NCBI GenBank assembly: GCA_963737445.1
Contig: CAVTSO010000007.1
Location: 62,001 to 126,000 of the forward strand
Source of the DNA: JAICYJ01 sp963737445
Lineage (GTDB): Bacteria > Actinomycetota > Thermoleophilia > Gaiellales > JAICJC01
DNA: 64,000 bases
Reading direction: 5' to 3'
The number at the start of each line of letters is the position of its first letter. Position 1 is the stretch's first letter. A model generated the notes under the pieces. It ran no database searches. It was not told the origin of the DNA and worked only from the letters and a program-made list of their open reading frames with translations. The translations under genes were made by a program, and so were the position numbers. Shown here one piece after another: positions 52,412-60,648 of the stretch.

Positions 52412-52564
52412 GGGAGGCTCCTCGGACGGTGCGGAAAGGTCGTTCTGCAGGTAGGCTGCTCGTCCGAGTTGAGGTCAAGCTCGGAGCCGCTTGTGAGCTT
52501 GCTCAGAATCAGCACGCGCCTGCGGCTGGGGTTGGACCGCAAGCATGAGGGGTACCACCGACGC

Positions 52565-52816
52565 ATGGCCGAAGCAGCCACTCCGATGGATGATGAGGGC
52601 ACCTTCGAGATCGACGATGCGCCAGGGTGGCGGTATCTGCCGTTTTTGGGAAGCGACGACCAGATCGAGGTGACCGTCGTCCGCGATGGTGACGGGTGCG
52701 AACTGCGCTTCACCGTCCCGGCGGTCGTCCAGCGCGGTGCCGAACTGGGCCGGATCGCCCGGATCGTGATCGCGGCGCAGGAGCGGGCGGACCGCTCGGA
52801 GGGTCTCGGTGCCTGA
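52565..52816 (+). CDS. 83-residue protein, function unknown
   Basis: A small, mostly acidic alpha/beta protein. Central strands read WRYLPFLGSDDQIEVTVVRDGDGCELRFTVPA (broken here by a turn), then an amphipathic helix (LGRIARIVIAAQERADR). ATG 52565 is the only likely start; the ribosome-binding site is weak. Its end overlaps the next gene by 8 bases, so the two are probably made together. No family recognised. Confidence 0.55.
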   Translation: MAEAATPMDDEGTFEIDDAPGWRYLPFLGSDDQIEVTVVRDGDGCELRFTVPAVVQRGAELGRIARIVIAAQERADRSEGLGA

Positions 52817-53225
52817 GGCGTCGGAGGCCGCGAGGGCGGCGGCGAAGGGTGCGGCCCTGTGGTGGGTGCGCACCCATCCGCTCCAGGCGGCCAGGTTCGC
52901 GTCGGTCGCGACGCGGCATCCGCAGCGGACGAGGCAGGCCGTGTCCGAGGCGAAAACGATGCGCGAGGCGGCTCCCGATCCGCGCGTGCGGCGGCTGGGC
53001 GCGCACCTCTCGGGGCCGGTCCGGCGGGCCGGCCGGGATGAGCTGGCCGATCCACTGTTCTGGTCGGAGATTGCGCAAGTCGCTCTGGCGGCGGCCGCGG
53101 CCTACACCGAGGCCCGCGACCGGCGGGCCCGACGAGCCCGGCGCCGTCGAGCATTCCTGGCGGTAGCGTCCCTGACGCTGGCGGGCGCGGCCGCGTACGC
53201 CGTGCGGCGCCGCGAAGCTCCGTAG
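52809..53225 (+). CDS. 138-residue basic protein with C-terminal membrane helix, function unknown
   Basis: A helical, Ala/Arg-rich protein. The first 90 residues look amphipathic, then a basic stretch (RDRRARRARRRR) comes before one hydrophobic helix (AFLAVASLTLAGAAAYAV) near the end, which suggests a tail-anchored protein facing the cytoplasm. The GTG start overlaps the gene before it. No recognised domain. Confidence 0.55.
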   Translation: MPEASEAARAAAKGAALWWVRTHPLQAARFASVATRHPQRTRQAVSEAKTMREAAPDPRVRRLGAHLSGPVRRAGRDELADPLFWSEIAQVALAAAAAYTEARDRRARRARRRRAFLAVASLTLAGAAAYAVRRREAP

Positions 53226-53334
53226 TCATCGAACCGTTACGCAGCCGACATGCGGCGGATACGCCCCGCTCGTAGCATCGGAAAGTGCCCACGGGATCTC
53301 ATGTGGGCCGGCGACCGAGGAAGGCAGGGAAGAG

Positions 53335-53901
53335 ATGATCGAGCTGATTACCACGTCGAAGCCGGCCCGGTGGGTGCTCTCCGGCATGGTGCTCGCGGGT
53401 ATCGCGTGTGCGGTGCTGGCGGCGTCGGCGACAGCCGGGGCGGAGACGGCCGCGTCCACGACGCCGCGATGCAAGACCTCCGGCCTTTCGATCTGGCTGG
53501 GCGTCGGATCCGGCGGCGGTCAGGCCGGTGGCATCGTGTACCCGTTGGAGTTCACAAACGTCTCGGGCCACACCTGCCAGCTCTTCGGCTTCCCGGGTGT
53601 CTCGGCTGAGCGTGCAGGTGGTCAGGTCGGTAGCGCCGCGGGGCGCGACCACTCCCTACCGGCACGGACGGTGACGCTGCGCAACCGCGCGACAGCCCAT
53701 ACCTTCCTGCAGATCACGGATGTCTCGGCATTTCCGCCTGCGAGCTGCAACGCGGTCACGGCAGACGGGATCACGGTCTACCCGCCCGGCGCCCGCACTG
53801 CGGCTGAGATCCCGTTCCGGTTCCGGGCCTGCTCGGCCAAGGGGCCGGTGTTTCTGTCGGTGAAGACGGTTCAGCCCCGGGTCGGGATTCCCGGCCGCTA
53901 G
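53335..53901 (+). CDS. Secreted DUF4232-domain protein
   Basis: A 188-residue exported protein. The signal segment (about residues 12-36, ending TAGAETAA) is followed by a DUF4232-type beta sandwich with its usual marks: YPLEFTNVSGHTCQLFGFPGVS, an SLPARTVTL strand, and C-terminal paired cysteines (ASCNAV, FRACS). Function of the family is unknown; it occurs on actinobacterial surfaces. A GGGAAGAG ribosome-binding site precedes ATG 53335. Confidence 0.82.
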   Translation: MIELITTSKPARWVLSGMVLAGIACAVLAASATAGAETAASTTPRCKTSGLSIWLGVGSGGGQAGGIVYPLEFTNVSGHTCQLFGFPGVSAERAGGQVGSAAGRDHSLPARTVTLRNRATAHTFLQITDVSAFPPASCNAVTADGITVYPPGARTAAEIPFRFRACSAKGPVFLSVKTVQPRVGIPGR

Positions 53902-53923
53902 GGCACGACACCCCTGGATGGTT

Positions 53924-54094
53924 CTAGGCGCGCTCCAGGTTTTGGAGCGCGTCCTTCGGGTACTCCTCGAGCGAGTCCGAGTCGCCGCCCCGGAGGTGTG
54001 CGACCGGCTGTCCGGCGGCGTCCTGTCCGTCGCCGATGTAGGTGAACACCTTTCCGTCGATCACAAAGCGTGTGCCTTCGGCGATCTCTTCCAC
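53924..54094 (-). CDS. 56-residue acidic protein, function unknown
   Basis: A short gene on the minus strand. GTG 54094 is preceded by GGGAGG at a suitable spacing, and the product is regular: FVIDGKVFTYIGDGQDAAG, PVAHLRGGDSDSLEEY and a closing helix. This looks like a compact beta-hairpin domain with an acidic end. Codon use fits its neighbours (G/C in third positions). It lies alone between the DUF4232 gene and the 606-residue membrane protein. No family recognised. Confidence 0.65.
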   Translation of the reverse strand: MEEIAEGTRFVIDGKVFTYIGDGQDAAGQPVAHLRGGDSDSLEEYPKDALQNLERA

Positions 54095-54156
54095 AGCGGA
54101 TTCCTCCCGGTTGATGTCACCCGGATGCTACCGGCGGCCGGCAGCGGGCGGGACCC

Positions 54157-55977
54157 TCATCGCGTCGCAGGCGGAGCCAGATCCCACGTCTGGCCACGCC
54201 AACTGCAGGACGCCACGGCCGGCCCCAGGCCGCTGGTGGCGGCGTCGTTCTGGACGAACACCATGTCGATTCCGGGTGGCAGCGGACCGCCGTGCAGGGC
54301 TGCCGCCAGCTCGCTGCGCCTGCGGCCGGCGTCGGGCACGCGATCGTGCAGCCACGTGCGGAAACGCACCTTGGCCGGCCGCGGCCGCATGACGTAGAGG
54401 CTCGCGCCCGTGCGTCCGAACAGCGTCAACCCGAGGTAGTCGGCGACCGGCGCGCGGCCGAGCACCGCGAGGTGCGTGCGGGCGTCGATCGGTAGCCGGG
54501 AACACACCAGCCCCGAGTGGGCGGGCTCGCGCCAGACCGTGGCAGACGCCAGGGCCGTCGAGCCGGCGACCACGACGATCACCAGCACGGCGGCGGCGAC
54601 GGCCACCGGCCGCGCCCGTCGTGAGAGCACGGTCACGAGAGCGTTGGCCGCGACCCCGGCGGGAACGCACAGCGCGAGCACCAGGAACGGCAGGTAGCGC
54701 AGCCATCGCACCAGCGGCGTCGGGACGCCGTGCGCGACCAGCGTCGACAGCTGCGAGATGCTCGCCCCCAGCAGCACGGCGATCGCGGGGATCGCGACCA
54801 GCACGATCGCGCGGGTGGCCATCTGAGGGCGAGACCGGGCGAGCAGGACGAGGCCGGCCAGCCCCAGCGGCAGCGAGATGCCAATGGCGACCAGCGTCTG
54901 GGTCACGTTCGGCTCCGTCAGCCGCAGCTGCGCGATCGGCACGAACCCGTGGTAGCGGTGGTAGGAGATCGCCAGGGGCACCAGCCAGACGGAGGTGGCT
55001 GCGACCCAGGCCAGCGCTGCGCGCCAGATCCCCCAGCGACGCTCGACGACGGCGATCGTGACCACCCACAGGGCGCAGAAGATGCCCGCGGGCGGCGCGG
55101 CCAGGAAGACCAGCCCGCCGGCGAACCCCGCGCGCCACCACATGCGTTCCGGGCCACTGGTCGCACACATCGCAAGCCACAGCACGATCGGCGCCAGGGC
55201 CAGCCCCAGATCGCGTGGAATCATCGGCGGGAGGTAGGCGAGGGCGGGTGTCATGGCGGGCACAGGGTCGCCGTGGAAGGGCCCGAGCTCGAGTGCCGGC
55301 ATCTCGAACTGGAAGTCCGCGCGGTTGGCCCATCCAAACGCCGCCGCTGTCAGAAACAGCCCGACGCTCCATGTGGCCTCCGGGTCACACGCACCGAGCT
55401 CACGCGCAAGCAGCCACATGCCGACCCCGGCGCAGACGAGGCCGTATAGCTCCAGAACCTGGAACGCATCGACGGCGCCGCCGGGAAGCGCCGCCGCGAT
55501 CCAGGCGACCAGTGAGTGGAACAGCCAGGGATAGCTGTTCGGCTCACCGGCGTACACGCCGCCCGGCGACGAGAAGCCGGCGCTGAGCTGGTGCACCCAG
55601 GCCATGTGCCAGACCATGTCGTTGCGCGAGGGACGCAGCGCATCGAGTGACCGCAAGAGGCCGGGAGCGGCCAGCACCAGGCCGGCCACGCCGCCGACGA
55701 CGAGCGGTGCCAGCACCGGGCGCGCGCTGCGCAGCGGCGGCCGGCGCGCCAGGGCGGCTGCCGCGGCGGCCAGCGCGACACCGCCCGTGATCGCCGTGCT
55801 TCCCAGGATGCCGATTCCGAACGCCCCGCACGCCATCGCAGTCCAGGCCAGCACACAGGCCGCCAGCGCGCCGTTCGCGACCCGCTCGGCCGCCGGACGG
55901 CCCCGGGCGAGCGCGCTACCGACCACCCACATCCAGGCCGCGAGCGCGGCCAGCGCAACCACGCCGGCGAGGCTCAC
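54157..55977 (-). CDS. Large polytopic membrane protein, GT-C glycosyltransferase-like
   Basis: A 606-residue protein with about twelve hydrophobic helices and a C-terminal soluble part of about 110 residues. The first large loop contains RNDMVWHMAWVHQLSAG and YAGEPNSYPWLFHSLVAW, acidic/His loop motifs similar to those of GT-C enzymes that use polyprenyl-linked sugars. The soluble end has two cysteines (SGLVCSRL, VASCSWRG) that may pair outside. An envelope glycan role is likely, but no family is firmly identified. The GTG start has no clear ribosome-binding site. Confidence 0.6.
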   Translation of the reverse strand: MSLAGVVALAALAAWMWVVGSALARGRPAAERVANGALAACVLAWTAMACGAFGIGILGSTAITGGVALAAAAAALARRPPLRSARPVLAPLVVGGVAGLVLAAPGLLRSLDALRPSRNDMVWHMAWVHQLSAGFSSPGGVYAGEPNSYPWLFHSLVAWIAAALPGGAVDAFQVLELYGLVCAGVGMWLLARELGACDPEATWSVGLFLTAAAFGWANRADFQFEMPALELGPFHGDPVPAMTPALAYLPPMIPRDLGLALAPIVLWLAMCATSGPERMWWRAGFAGGLVFLAAPPAGIFCALWVVTIAVVERRWGIWRAALAWVAATSVWLVPLAISYHRYHGFVPIAQLRLTEPNVTQTLVAIGISLPLGLAGLVLLARSRPQMATRAIVLVAIPAIAVLLGASISQLSTLVAHGVPTPLVRWLRYLPFLVLALCVPAGVAANALVTVLSRRARPVAVAAAVLVIVVVAGSTALASATVWREPAHSGLVCSRLPIDARTHLAVLGRAPVADYLGLTLFGRTGASLYVMRPRPAKVRFRTWLHDRVPDAGRRRSELAAALHGGPLPPGIDMVFVQNDAATSGLGPAVASCSWRGQTWDLAPPATR

Positions 55978-56052
55978 GTCAGCCGGCCCCGCTCGTCACG
56001 ATGTCGGGCTGGGCCGTCACGGGGCCGATCCTACTGTGCCCGGACCACCCGC

Positions 56053-56058
56053 TACGGT
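56053..56058 (+). promoter_or_regulatory. -10 box of the P-loop kinase gene
   Basis: TACGGT is followed by 6 bases and GTG 56065; no Shine-Dalgarno sequence. Confidence 0.45.
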
Positions 56059-56064
56059 CCCGGG

Positions 56065-56526
56065 GTGCGCAGGATCCTGGTGACGGGCATGTCGGGGACG
56101 GGCAAGTCGACGGCGCTCGCCGAGCTCGCGCTGCGCGGCTTCCGGGTCGTCGACACGGACGAGCCCGGTTGGAGGGAGCTGCGCAACGGCGAGTGGGTGT
56201 GGCGGGAGGATCGGATCGCCGAGCTCCTGGCCGCCGACGGCGAGCGGGTGCTCTACGTCTCGGGCTGCGTGGCCAACCAGGGAAGGTTCTACGACCGCTT
56301 CGACGCCGTCGTGCTGTTGAGCGCTCCAGCCAACGTGATCCTGAGCCGGATCGCGACCCGCACGACGAACGACTTTGGAAAGTCTCCGGGCGAGCGGGCG
56401 CAGATCGTCGGCGACCTCGAGTCGACGGAGCCCCGGCTGCGGGCCACCTGCACCCACGAGATCGACGCGGCCAGACCGGTCGACGACGTGGTCGATGCCC
56501 TGGTCGCCATCGGCCTGCCGGGTTGA
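56065..56526 (+). CDS. Small P-loop nucleotide kinase-like protein
   Basis: A 153-residue protein of the AAA_18/shikimate-kinase-like group. Walker A is GMSGTGKST (residues 8-16), an acidic strand end (VVDTDEPGW) holds the metal-binding Asp, and VLYVSGCVANQGRFY plus VVLLSAPANVILSRI form the later strands and lid start. It may phosphorylate a small molecule or RNA end; the acceptor is unknown. It is leaderless from TACGGT and divergent from the large membrane protein. Confidence 0.78.
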   Translation: MRRILVTGMSGTGKSTALAELALRGFRVVDTDEPGWRELRNGEWVWREDRIAELLAADGERVLYVSGCVANQGRFYDRFDAVVLLSAPANVILSRIATRTTNDFGKSPGERAQIVGDLESTEPRLRATCTHEIDAARPVDDVVDALVAIGLPG

Positions 56527-56593
56527 CAGGTGCCCGAGCCAGCTGAAACAGTCGCTTCACCACTGGCTCCGGCAACAATCTAGGGGGACTCGG

Positions 56594-58990
56594 ATGCGTG
56601 GGCGGCCCACCAGCCGACTCGGGCGGCCATCACGGGAATCGGGGGCTTGGGCGGCCGCCATCCTGGTCCTCTCGTTCGGCGCGCTGCTGACGCAGGCGGC
56701 TCCCGGTGACGCCGCCACGCGTGGCAGCGGCGAACCGCAGCCACGCCGAGTGGCGTTGCGACCGGCGGCGCCCGGCGCTCAGATCACGGTCACGCTGCAC
56801 TTCACGCCGCGTCACGCTCGATCGCTGGCGCTGCTCGCGTCGGATGCGGGCGCGCGCCCGCGGCACGCGCGGTGGTTGCGCGCGTGGTTCGGACCGACCC
56901 GCGGGACGAGGGCTGCGGCCGACCGCTACCTGGCGCGGCACGGCCTGTCGGTCAGCGCCGAGGGCATCCTCACCCGTACCTACACCGGGTCGGTCGCGGC
57001 TGCGTCGCAGGCGTTTAGAACCCCGGTCCTGCTCTACCGGCAGGACGGCGCGCTGTTCCGGGCGCCGGTGCTCCGGCCGTCGCTTCCGCGGGGTCTGGCC
57101 CGGCGTGTCAGCTCCATCGACGGCCTCAGCAGCCGCGCGATCGCGCATCCGCTGGCAGGCAGCGCGACCGCGACGGCGACGCTGAAATCGTGCGCGGGCG
57201 CATCCCAGCTCCAGGCGCTGGGGCGCGGCTACCAGCCCGCCCAGTTCGCGTCGCCCGACGGCTACGACTTCCAGTCACTGCTCGACGCCGGCCACGCCGG
57301 CCAGGCCGATACGCTGGCACTGATCGAGTTCTCGAACTACACGCCCAGCAACGTCGGCGCGTACCAGGCCTGCTACGGCACGACCGTGCCGATCTCGGAC
57401 GTGCCGGTGAACGGCGGCACGACCGATCGCAGCGGTGCCGGCGAGGTGCAGCTGGACGAGGAGGTGGCCGCCACGGCGGCCCCGGGGCTGAGCCACATCT
57501 ACACCTACATCGCGCCGAACGACGGCTCGACCAGCTGGGGCTCGCTGATCGACTCGATCATCGAGGACCAGCCGACGACCCATACGAACATCGTGTCCAT
57601 CAGCTGGGGCGACTGTGAGTACCCCGCTTTGTTCTCGAGCATGCGATCGGATGACATCGAGTTCCAGCTGGCGAAGGCTGCGGGGCTCACCGTCGTCGCG
57701 GCCAGCGGCGACACCGGTTCGGACGACTGCGGGCCCGGCTCACACACCTACCGCGTGGACTACCCATCGTCGTCGCCCTACGTGACGGGCGTTGGCGGCA
57801 CGTCGCTGCACCTGGGGACGACGGGCAGCTCGCACGAGACGACGTGGGGACACCCCGACAGCGACCGCGGGCAGGGTGGAGGCGGCGGCGCGTCGATCCT
57901 CTACCCGATGCCGTCCTGGCAGTCTGCGCCCGGTGTCATCTCGGCCGACACGCACTCCACCTGCGGCGCTGCGAACAACCAGCCCTGCCGCGAGGTGCCC
58001 GACGTCTCGTTCGATGCGAACCCCATCACGGGCTACATCATCTACAGCGGCGGCAAATGGCACCTGTTCGGCGGCACCAGCTGCGGCGCTCCGCTGCTGG
58101 CCGCGATCATCGCCGACGCCGACACGTACTCGATCGCGCACGGCGGAGGGCGGATGGGCGGGTCGGCGAACCCGTTCTTCTACACGCATGCGGGTGCGCC
58201 GCTCTTCCGCGACATCACCGTCGGGTCGAACAACATCTACGGATTACCCGATCTCTACCCCGCGACGGCGGGCTACGACATGGCGACGGGGCTCGGCGCG
58301 CCGAGCGGAGCGGAGTTGGCACAGCTGCTGCTCGCCGACACGCAGGGCGCCACCGCCGATCAGACGGCGCTCACCGGGGCTGAGTCGGCGACGGTCATCA
58401 CGCCCGCCGCGGGCGCCATCCTCCACGGCACGTTGACCGACCAGACGACGGGGCATCCGCTCGCCCGGCGCACGATCACCATCGTCAACACGTACAGCTA
58501 CATGGGCGAGGTCCAGCGGGCGGATCTCAGCGCCGTCACCGACACGGCCGGCAACTGGTCTGTGCCGGTGACCACCGCCGTTGCGCCCACGAGGATGGTC
58601 TGGCGGGCGTTCTACAGCGGCGACGCCGGCATCGCGCCGTCCGGCTCCGGCGAGCTGACGCTGTTCGTGAAGCCGTCCCTGACCCTGGCCGCCACGGCGA
58701 CGTGGACGGGAAGCTCCTACAGCGTCGCCCACGGTGTCACGTTCACCGTGAAGGGGCAGAGCACGCCGAACATGGCGGGAAAGCGGCTGACCGTGCAGAC
58801 GCGTGCCGCGACCGCGACGGCGTGGAAGTCCAGCACCACAGCCCCGCTGGTTGCTGCGGACGGCACCTACGCGGCCGGGTTCTCGTTCCCGGCGGCGGGC
58901 CGCTTCTACCTGCGCATCAGCTACACGGGCTCGATGAAGGGGCCGTGGCGAAGCGCGTATTCGCCGCAGAAGCTGTTCGTCGTCTCCTGA
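56594..58990 (+). CDS. Secreted S53-family (sedolisin/kumamolisin) acid serine protease
   Basis: A 798-residue exported pro-protease. A signal peptide (about residues 18-40) is followed by a pro-kumamolisin activation domain (HARWLRAWFGP, ADRYLARHGLSV, FRTPVLLYR). The catalytic domain has the Glu-Asp pair in GEVQLDEE, the oxyanion Asp in AASGDTGSDD, and Ser in FGGTSCGAPLLA. The calcium loop is near DMATGLGAP. About 230 C-terminal residues form Ig-like beta domains with a LAGTTTG-like turn (LTDQTTGHPLARR). ATG 56594 is chosen for the signal peptide and GGGGG upstream. It likely digests protein outside the cell. A dispersed repeat follows its stop. Confidence 0.9.
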   Translation: MRGRPTSRLGRPSRESGAWAAAILVLSFGALLTQAAPGDAATRGSGEPQPRRVALRPAAPGAQITVTLHFTPRHARSLALLASDAGARPRHARWLRAWFGPTRGTRAAADRYLARHGLSVSAEGILTRTYTGSVAAASQAFRTPVLLYRQDGALFRAPVLRPSLPRGLARRVSSIDGLSSRAIAHPLAGSATATATLKSCAGASQLQALGRGYQPAQFASPDGYDFQSLLDAGHAGQADTLALIEFSNYTPSNVGAYQACYGTTVPISDVPVNGGTTDRSGAGEVQLDEEVAATAAPGLSHIYTYIAPNDGSTSWGSLIDSIIEDQPTTHTNIVSISWGDCEYPALFSSMRSDDIEFQLAKAAGLTVVAASGDTGSDDCGPGSHTYRVDYPSSSPYVTGVGGTSLHLGTTGSSHETTWGHPDSDRGQGGGGGASILYPMPSWQSAPGVISADTHSTCGAANNQPCREVPDVSFDANPITGYIIYSGGKWHLFGGTSCGAPLLAAIIADADTYSIAHGGGRMGGSANPFFYTHAGAPLFRDITVGSNNIYGLPDLYPATAGYDMATGLGAPSGAELAQLLLADTQGATADQTALTGAESATVITPAAGAILHGTLTDQTTGHPLARRTITIVNTYSYMGEVQRADLSAVTDTAGNWSVPVTTAVAPTRMVWRAFYSGDAGIAPSGSGELTLFVKPSLTLAATATWTGSSYSVAHGVTFTVKGQSTPNMAGKRLTVQTRAATATAWKSSTTAPLVAADGTYAAGFSFPAAGRFYLRISYTGSMKGPWRSAYSPQKLFVVS

Positions 58991-59009
58991 GGCCCGAGCC
59001 GACTCTGCA

Positions 59010-59122
59010 AAGGTCTGGCTTCAGCCTGACCTGCCGGTCGGAAACCTACGCGCCCCGAGGTGCTTCACCTGGCTCGATGGCTCGTAGTACTTCTGCGGGG
59101 TCTGGCTTCAGCCTGACCCTGC
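59010..59122 (-). repeat. Dispersed repeat, copy 3 (most complete)
   Basis: About 113 bp, inverted relative to copies 1 and 2. The core is bounded by two nearly identical direct repeats (GGTCTGGCTTCAGCCTGACC at 59012 and again at 59099), each itself an imperfect palindrome GTC-T-GGCT-TC-AGCC-T-GAC. The middle keeps AGGTG-CTT-CACCT and the run GCTCGATGGCTCGTAGTACT. It lies about 20 bases behind the S53 stop. Confidence 0.87.
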
Positions 59123-59205
59123 GGTCGAAGGGTCACCGCACGGATGACCGGAATCCAACGTGTCAAGCATCGCTCGGGGGCTGTGTCGAGAACGGGACCG
59201 GTGGG

Positions 59206-59211
59206 TATCGT
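59206..59211 (+). promoter_or_regulatory. -10 box of the topoisomerase IB gene
   Basis: TATCGT is followed by 6 bases and ATG 59218; no Shine-Dalgarno sequence. Confidence 0.5.
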
Positions 59212-59217
59212 CGACCC

Positions 59218-60309
59218 ATGACTGGAACCGTCACGGAGCCGATCGAGGACGCGCCGGAGTCCTCGGCGCGCGAGGCGGGGTTGAGGTACGTGTCCGATCG
59301 TGAGCCTGGGTTCGCCCGGCGCAGACGCGGGAAGGGGTTTCAGTACATCGACGCAGACGGCGGCGCCCCGTCGAGCGAGCAGGTGGAGCGAATCGAGGCG
59401 TTGGCGATCCCGCCGGCGTGGACCGACGTGTGGATCTGCCGATCGGCCAACGGGCACCTGCAGGCGACCGGCCGGGACGCCCGCGGCCGCAAGCAGTACC
59501 GCTATCACCCTCGCTGGACCGAGGTGCGCGATGCGACCAAGTACCATCGCCTGCTCGCGTTCGCCCGGGCGCTGCCGCGTATTCGCCGCCGCGTGGAGAA
59601 GGACATGTCACGCAAGGCGTTGAGCCGGGAACGTGTGATCGCCACCGTCGTGCATCTCCTGGATACGACCAACATCCGGGTCGGCAACGACGTATACGCG
59701 CGTAACAACAAGTCGTTCGGGCTGACCACCATGCGCGAACGCCACGTGGAGGTGGACGGCTCGCATATCACCTTTCGGTTTCGCGGAAAGAGCGGGAAGC
59801 TGCACGACGTCGAGCTGACCGATCCACGCGCCGCACGTGTGGTGAAACGCTGCGAGGAGCTGCCCGGGCAGGAGCTGTTCCAGTATGTGGACGGCGAGGG
59901 AGAGGTGGTCGACATCGACTCCGACGACGTCAACGGCTACATACAGGATGTCTCGGGAGGCGACTTCACCGCCAAGGACTTCCGCACATGGTCAGGCACG
60001 GTGCTCGCGGCCTGGGCGTTGCAGGAGCTGGGCGAGTTCGACTCGAAGACGCAGGCGAAGCGGCAGGTCGTGGCGGCCGTGAAATCCGTCTCGGAGGAGC
60101 TGGGGAACACGCCGGCGGTGTGCCGCCGCTGCTACGTCCATCCCGAGGTGCTGGATGCGCACCTGGACGGCACCCTGCGTGACGTGCTCGGGAAGAAGGC
60201 AACCCGTACCGGGCTGACCCCGCACGAGGCGGCCGTGCTCGTCCTGCTCAAGTCGACCGGCCGTGATCTCCGAAGGGTGGGCGTGACACGACCCGCCCGA
60301 TCAGCCTGA
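59218..60309 (+). CDS. Poxvirus-type DNA topoisomerase IB
   Basis: A 363-residue enzyme that relaxes supercoils through a 3'-phosphotyrosine link. The N-terminal domain (GKGFQYIDADG, IPPAWTDVWICRSANGHLQATGRDARGRKQY) is followed by the catalytic domain with Arg in NIRVGNDVYARNNKSFGLTTM, the region RFRGKSGK with the acid Lys, TAKDFRTWSGT with Arg, and the nucleophile Tyr in CRRCYVHPEVLD. Bacterial versions are common in soil species. ATG 59218 fits the -10 spacing. Its last bases overlap the convergent flavin reductase gene. Confidence 0.93.
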   Translation: MTGTVTEPIEDAPESSAREAGLRYVSDREPGFARRRRGKGFQYIDADGGAPSSEQVERIEALAIPPAWTDVWICRSANGHLQATGRDARGRKQYRYHPRWTEVRDATKYHRLLAFARALPRIRRRVEKDMSRKALSRERVIATVVHLLDTTNIRVGNDVYARNNKSFGLTTMRERHVEVDGSHITFRFRGKSGKLHDVELTDPRAARVVKRCEELPGQELFQYVDGEGEVVDIDSDDVNGYIQDVSGGDFTAKDFRTWSGTVLAAWALQELGEFDSKTQAKRQVVAAVKSVSEELGNTPAVCRRCYVHPEVLDAHLDGTLRDVLGKKATRTGLTPHEAAVLVLLKSTGRDLRRVGVTRPARSA

Positions 60310-60648
60310 AGGGGCAATCGACGAGCAGGGAAGGCCGCCGGGACCCGCCGTCCAGGCGACGTCCGACAGCTTATCGGTGTCGTCACCGGTCTCACCGCCG
60401 AACAGCACGGCCAGGTCGTGGCGGTCAGCGGACACCAGGTGCACCGCCAACCCGCGCGAGGAGACGGCGATCCGGTACGTCAGGTCGGCCGTGGACAGGC
60501 AGACCAGCATCCGGGCCGGCTTCATGCTGGCCTGGGTGGCGAATCCGACCAGACAGCCGTCGCCGCGGTCGCCGTGGCAGGCGGTCACGATGTGCAGCGG
60601 CATGCTGCCGCCACCTGCCACACGCTCGACAAGCGTCAGCTCGGTCAC
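60301..60648 (-). CDS. Flavin reductase-like domain protein, C-terminus probably frame-shifted
   Basis: As read, a 115-residue protein with the front of the flavin-reductase (FMN-binding split barrel) fold: IVTACHGDRGDGCLVGFATQASM and PARMLVCLSTADLTYRIA. The GTG start overlaps the stop of the YihY gene (GTGA). The frame stops after GPGGLP, too early for the fold. One base restored near 60320 would continue as LLVDCPFRLIG and further to a stop at 60248, inside the topoisomerase gene on the other strand, and would give about 133 residues. Members pass electrons from NAD(P)H to flavins for a partner oxygenase, or act as FMN-binding oxidoreductases. Confidence 0.7.
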   Translation of the reverse strand: MTELTLVERVAGGGSMPLHIVTACHGDRGDGCLVGFATQASMKPARMLVCLSTADLTYRIAVSSRGLAVHLVSADRHDLAVLFGGETGDDTDKLSDVAWTAGPGGLPCSSIAPSG

